DNA from: Arenicella sp.
GTDB lineage: Bacteria; Pseudomonadota; Gammaproteobacteria; Arenicellales; Arenicellaceae
Reading direction: 5' to 3'
NCBI GenBank assembly: GCA_023299895.1
Contig: JALZWI010000066.1
Span: forward strand, 1 to 9,344
DNA: 9,344 nt
The notes beneath the pieces were generated by a model that ran no database searches, was not told where the DNA came from, and was given only the letters and a program-made list of their open reading frames with translations. A program made the position numbers and the translations under genes. Within the stretch, counting starts at the first letter, position 1; each line of letters opens with the position of its first letter. This document shows, one piece after another, positions 7,243 to 9,344 of the stretch.

Positions 7243-8037
7243 ATGACTAGTAATAAAGATATTCTTGCCGACAATGACGCTGACTTTGTATTGAAACATC
7301 GTATTACTGGTGCGGCTTTTCTTATAATTTTTGGTGTGCTTTTTTTACCATGGCTGTTGAGTGGGCCAAGTCAATCTAACCAAGCAAATGTTGAATCGAT
7401 TAATGGGTTTGCCTCTGAAGCATCTAACGCTGAAATAGAGCAAGAATTGCTTGCTGCAATCGAAAACGAAAACATTGAGGAACAAGAGTTAGAAATTTAC
7501 GTTTCTAGGATTACTCCTCTGGATGCCCCAAATAGTGCAACTAATTCTGGGAAAGAAGCTGAGGCTCTTAAGGTTGCTGAGGCTCTTAAGGTTGCTGAGG
7601 CTCTTAAGGTTGCTGAGGCTCTTAAGGTTGCTGAGGCTCTTAAGGTTGCTGAGGCTGCAAAGATATCACCTACGGCTAAAGAAGAAGTTGTCGAAAAAGT
7701 CACAGAAACAACGGCTTCTATTACCAATCCTGTCGTTACAGAAAAAACCCCTGAGAAAGAAGAACCTAAAATTGAACAGGTTAAAACGTCAGTAGAAGTA
7801 GGTTGGGTTGTCCAGGTAGGTGTCTTTACTGATAGTAAAGGGGCTGCAAAAGTGGTTGCCGATCTCAAGACTAAAGGCTTTGAACCGTCTACTACCATTG
7901 TAGATACTAACTTGGGTAAGGCGACAGGTACTCGAGTTTGGTTAGGCCCTTATGCGCAGCGGGTTGAGGCAGCCAAATCCAAGACAGCACTAAAAGATAA
8001 ATCTGGCGGTGATGGTTTTATTCGTGCTTATCCTTAA
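7243..8037 (+). CDS. dedD: SPOR-domain inner-membrane protein, DedD-like
   Basis: DedD-type proteins sit in the inner membrane with a periplasmic SPOR domain that binds denuded glycan strands at the division septum. The 264 aa show a short cytoplasmic N-terminus, a membrane segment at about 21-40 (ITGAAFLIIFGVLFLPWLLS, with the family's LPWLLSG-like ending), a long low-complexity periplasmic linker, and a C-terminal SPOR domain at about 187-263 (GWVVQVGVF, AAKVVADLKTKGF, TRVWLGPYAQRVEA). The linker contains five perfect six-residue repeats AEALKV (106-135), described separately. The place between folC and cvpA is that of E. coli dedD, which supports the name. The start is the only one that gives the K-H-R-containing N-terminus before the membrane segment; the ribosome site is poor. 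Family is firm; a septal role is inferred. Confidence 0.92.
   Translation: MTSNKDILADNDADFVLKHRITGAAFLIIFGVLFLPWLLSGPSQSNQANVESINGFASEASNAEIEQELLAAIENENIEEQELEIYVSRITPLDAPNSATNSGKEAEALKVAEALKVAEALKVAEALKVAEALKVAEAAKISPTAKEEVVEKVTETTASITNPVVTEKTPEKEEPKIEQVKTSVEVGWVVQVGVFTDSKGAAKVVADLKTKGFEPSTTIVDTNLGKATGTRVWLGPYAQRVEAAKSKTALKDKSGGDGFIRAYP
7558..7656 (+). repeat. Perfect 18-base tandem repeat inside dedD-like gene
   Basis: The unit GCTGAGGCTCTTAAGGTT occurs five times without any mismatch (7558-7575, 7576-7593, 7594-7611, 7612-7629, 7630-7647), followed by half a unit to 7656. It encodes AEALKV five times and then AEA. Identity at every synonymous position points to recent expansion, and the length keeps the reading frame at any copy number. 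Confidence 0.97.
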
Positions 8038-8061
8038 AACAAAGTAAAAAAGGTTGAAACT

Positions 8062-8637
8062 ATGAGCGGATTTGATTGGATTATTGCCATTATCTTTTTG
8101 TTGTCGGTGATTGTTGGTGTAATGCGAGGATTTATACGTGAAGCATTGTCGATTGCTTCTTGGATTCTAGCTTTTTGGTTGGCAAATACATTCTGCGCAC
8201 AAGCCGGAGACTACATCGCCCAATATATTGATATTCCCGCCCAAGCATTTCGAGTTTCAGTTGGCTTCACTGTGATTTTTGTTGGAACTTTATTTCTGTT
8301 CTCAATTGTTAGTTATATTATTTCAAAACTAGTAGTAAAAGGTGCTATTAAAGGGACCGATAGAGTACTGGGTATCTTTTTTGGTCTTATTAGAGGTGTT
8401 GCAATCGTTGTGATTGTATTATTAGTCGCGCGTGGTATGGGTATGGATAACAGCGATTGGTGGGAAAACTCTAGCTATCTTAGTTATTTTGAATCGACAG
8501 CAAATTACATTGAGCAATTACTCCCTGAGCAATTGCAGTCAACAGTTGATGAAGCTACGCAGGTTCTTAACTCTGATACGGTTGATGCGGTCGGAACACT
8601 TATTGAGAGTCTGCCAGAATCTAGTTCTTCTGAGTAA
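8062..8637 (+). CDS. cvpA: CvpA family inner-membrane protein
   Basis: CvpA is a small inner-membrane protein first known from colicin V production in E. coli; its molecular role is unsettled. The 191 aa show four hydrophobic segments at about 5-21, 30-45, 66-88 and 103-124, with the family's MRGFIREALS at 21-30 between the first two and DRVLGIFFGLIRG at 100-112 opening the last. The C-terminal tail from about 125 is hydrophilic and acidic, ends in ESSSSE, and makes the protein some 30 residues longer than E. coli CvpA. AAGG at 8050-8053 is a reasonable ribosome site. The gene lies 24 bases after dedD-like and 86 before purF, as in E. coli. Confidence 0.95.
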   Translation: MSGFDWIIAIIFLLSVIVGVMRGFIREALSIASWILAFWLANTFCAQAGDYIAQYIDIPAQAFRVSVGFTVIFVGTLFLFSIVSYIISKLVVKGAIKGTDRVLGIFFGLIRGVAIVVIVLLVARGMGMDNSDWWENSSYLSYFESTANYIEQLLPEQLQSTVDEATQVLNSDTVDAVGTLIESLPESSSSE

Positions 8638-8723
8638 TCAAATACGTTATTATCTAGTCATTAAATCAGCAGACTGAATCAAACCTGAAAGTAACCGAAT
8701 TCTAATAAAATAGAGCGAATCTT

Positions 8724-9344
8724 ATGTGTGGTGTATTAGGTATTGTGGGCAAATCGCCAGTGAGTACATCTCTTTATGATGGATTGACTGTGCTCCAGCA
8801 CCGAGGTCAAGACGCTGCTGGAATTTTAACTTGTAATAAAGACGGAGCTATCAATCTAAGAAAAGACAATGGCTTGGTTAAGGATGTTTTCCGTACACGG
8901 CACATGGCACGCCTACAAGGTAATATTGGAATTGCACATTGTCGTTATCCTACTGCAGGTTCGAGTTCTGCTGCAGAAGCCCAGCCTTTTTATGTTAATT
9001 CACCGTTTGGTATTGCCTTAGCGCATAACGGTAATCTAACCAATGCTGATCGCTTACGTAAACAGATTTTTAAAGATGATTTACGGCACGTAAATACTTC
9101 TTCTGATTCAGAAATTTTACTCAATATATTGGCTCATGAAATTTATAGTTCTCTAGGTAACAATACTTATCAATTGTCTAATGAGCATATATTTAAGGCA
9201 ATTACGAGGGTGTTTGAGCGCTGTCTAGGTGGATACGCAGTAGTTGCACTTGTCCTGGGTGTAGGGCTTGTCGCGTTTCGTGATAAGTTTGGTATTCGCC
9301 CATTAATTTATGGTTATCGTGATACTGATAAAGGGCGCGAATAT
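8724..9344 (+). CDS. purF: Amidophosphoribosyltransferase, N-terminal part
   Basis: First enzyme of purine synthesis: it moves the amide nitrogen of glutamine onto PRPP to give phosphoribosylamine. Only the first 207 codons are in the window; the frame is open at the end and the PRTase domain is missing because the window stops. The visible part is the class II glutamine amidotransferase domain. The nucleophile is Cys2 (Cys1 after Met removal), with [10 protein letters not shown] at 24-33, Arg74 in [16 protein letters not shown] at 100-107 with the oxyanion Asn102-Gly103, and Asp128 in [10 protein letters not shown]. All fit E. coli PurF without gaps over the first 130 residues. [10 protein letters not shown] near the end is also typical. 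No propeptide precedes the cysteine. The 86-base gap upstream holds no convincing PurR box or terminator. Confidence 0.98.
   Translation, partial: MCGVLGIVGKSPVSTSLYDGLTVLQHRGQDAAGILTCNKDGAINLRKDNGLVKDVFRTRHMARLQGNIGIAHCRYPTAGSSSAAEAQPFYVNSPFGIALAHNGNLTNADRLRKQIFKDDLRHVNTSSDSEILLNILAHEIYSSLGNNTYQLSNEHIFKAITRVFERCLGGYAVVALVLGVGLVAFRDKFGIRPLIYGYRDTDKGREY

Noticed and set aside
7558..7656. Regular repeats read as a CRISPR-like array
   Set aside because: The units are adjacent without spacers, are only 18 bases long and are translated in frame within a clear gene.
7523..7795. A 90-residue plus-strand frame rich in Leu-Arg repeats overlapping the dedD-like gene
   Set aside because: An 18-base repeat stays open in every frame in which one unit has no stop. 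The frame only exists because of the repeat, while the SPOR protein explains the region fully.
8638..8723. PurR operator upstream of purF
   Set aside because: No sequence close to the GCAAACGTTTGC-type core is present; the bases around TACGTTA do not line up with it.

Overview
The window is a housekeeping stretch from a gammaproteobacterium. Three things suggest this. The gene order asd - fimV - truA - trpF - folC - dedD-like - cvpA - purF is a classic gammaproteobacterial neighbourhood, known from Pseudomonas and, in altered form, from E. coli. FimV is a protein of this class. The PurF, FolC and CvpA sequences are close to their E. coli counterparts as I recall them. The DNA is visibly A+T-rich, so a low- to mid-GC lineage is likely. 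I cannot name the genus. All eight genes lie on the + strand, and no RNA gene, insertion sequence, phage gene or CRISPR array is visible.

Layout. Positions 1-289 are non-coding and A+T-rich, with one inverted repeat overlapping a candidate promoter. Next comes asd (290-1327), an aspartate-semialdehyde dehydrogenase that keeps its catalytic cysteine. A 260-base gap follows, holding a good candidate promoter (1463-1492) and a leader hairpin (1540-1565) in front of fimV, whose start I place at 1588. fimV ends at 4251 and is followed by a strong intrinsic terminator (4284-4330). The terminator separates fimV from a tightly packed downstream run: truA, trpF, folC, a SPOR-domain dedD-like gene, cvpA and the first 207 codons of purF, which runs off the window. 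Gaps in that run are 16, 23, 40, 24 and 86 bases, so co-transcription is likely.

The genes do not form one pathway. They cover lysine/threonine/methionine and cell-wall precursors (Asd), cell-pole and pilus organisation (FimV), tRNA modification (TruA), tryptophan (TrpF), folate (FolC), division-site peptidoglycan binding (the SPOR protein), an inner-membrane protein linked to colicin V (CvpA) and purines (PurF). FolC and PurF are loosely linked through one-carbon and purine metabolism.

I found no new biological system. The most notable observations are two in-frame tandem repeats, nearly perfect at DNA level, in the linkers of the two envelope proteins (fimV and dedD-like), the absence of accD between trpF and folC, the promoter and hairpin leader of fimV, and a small duplicated start-like sequence at the folC/dedD junction.
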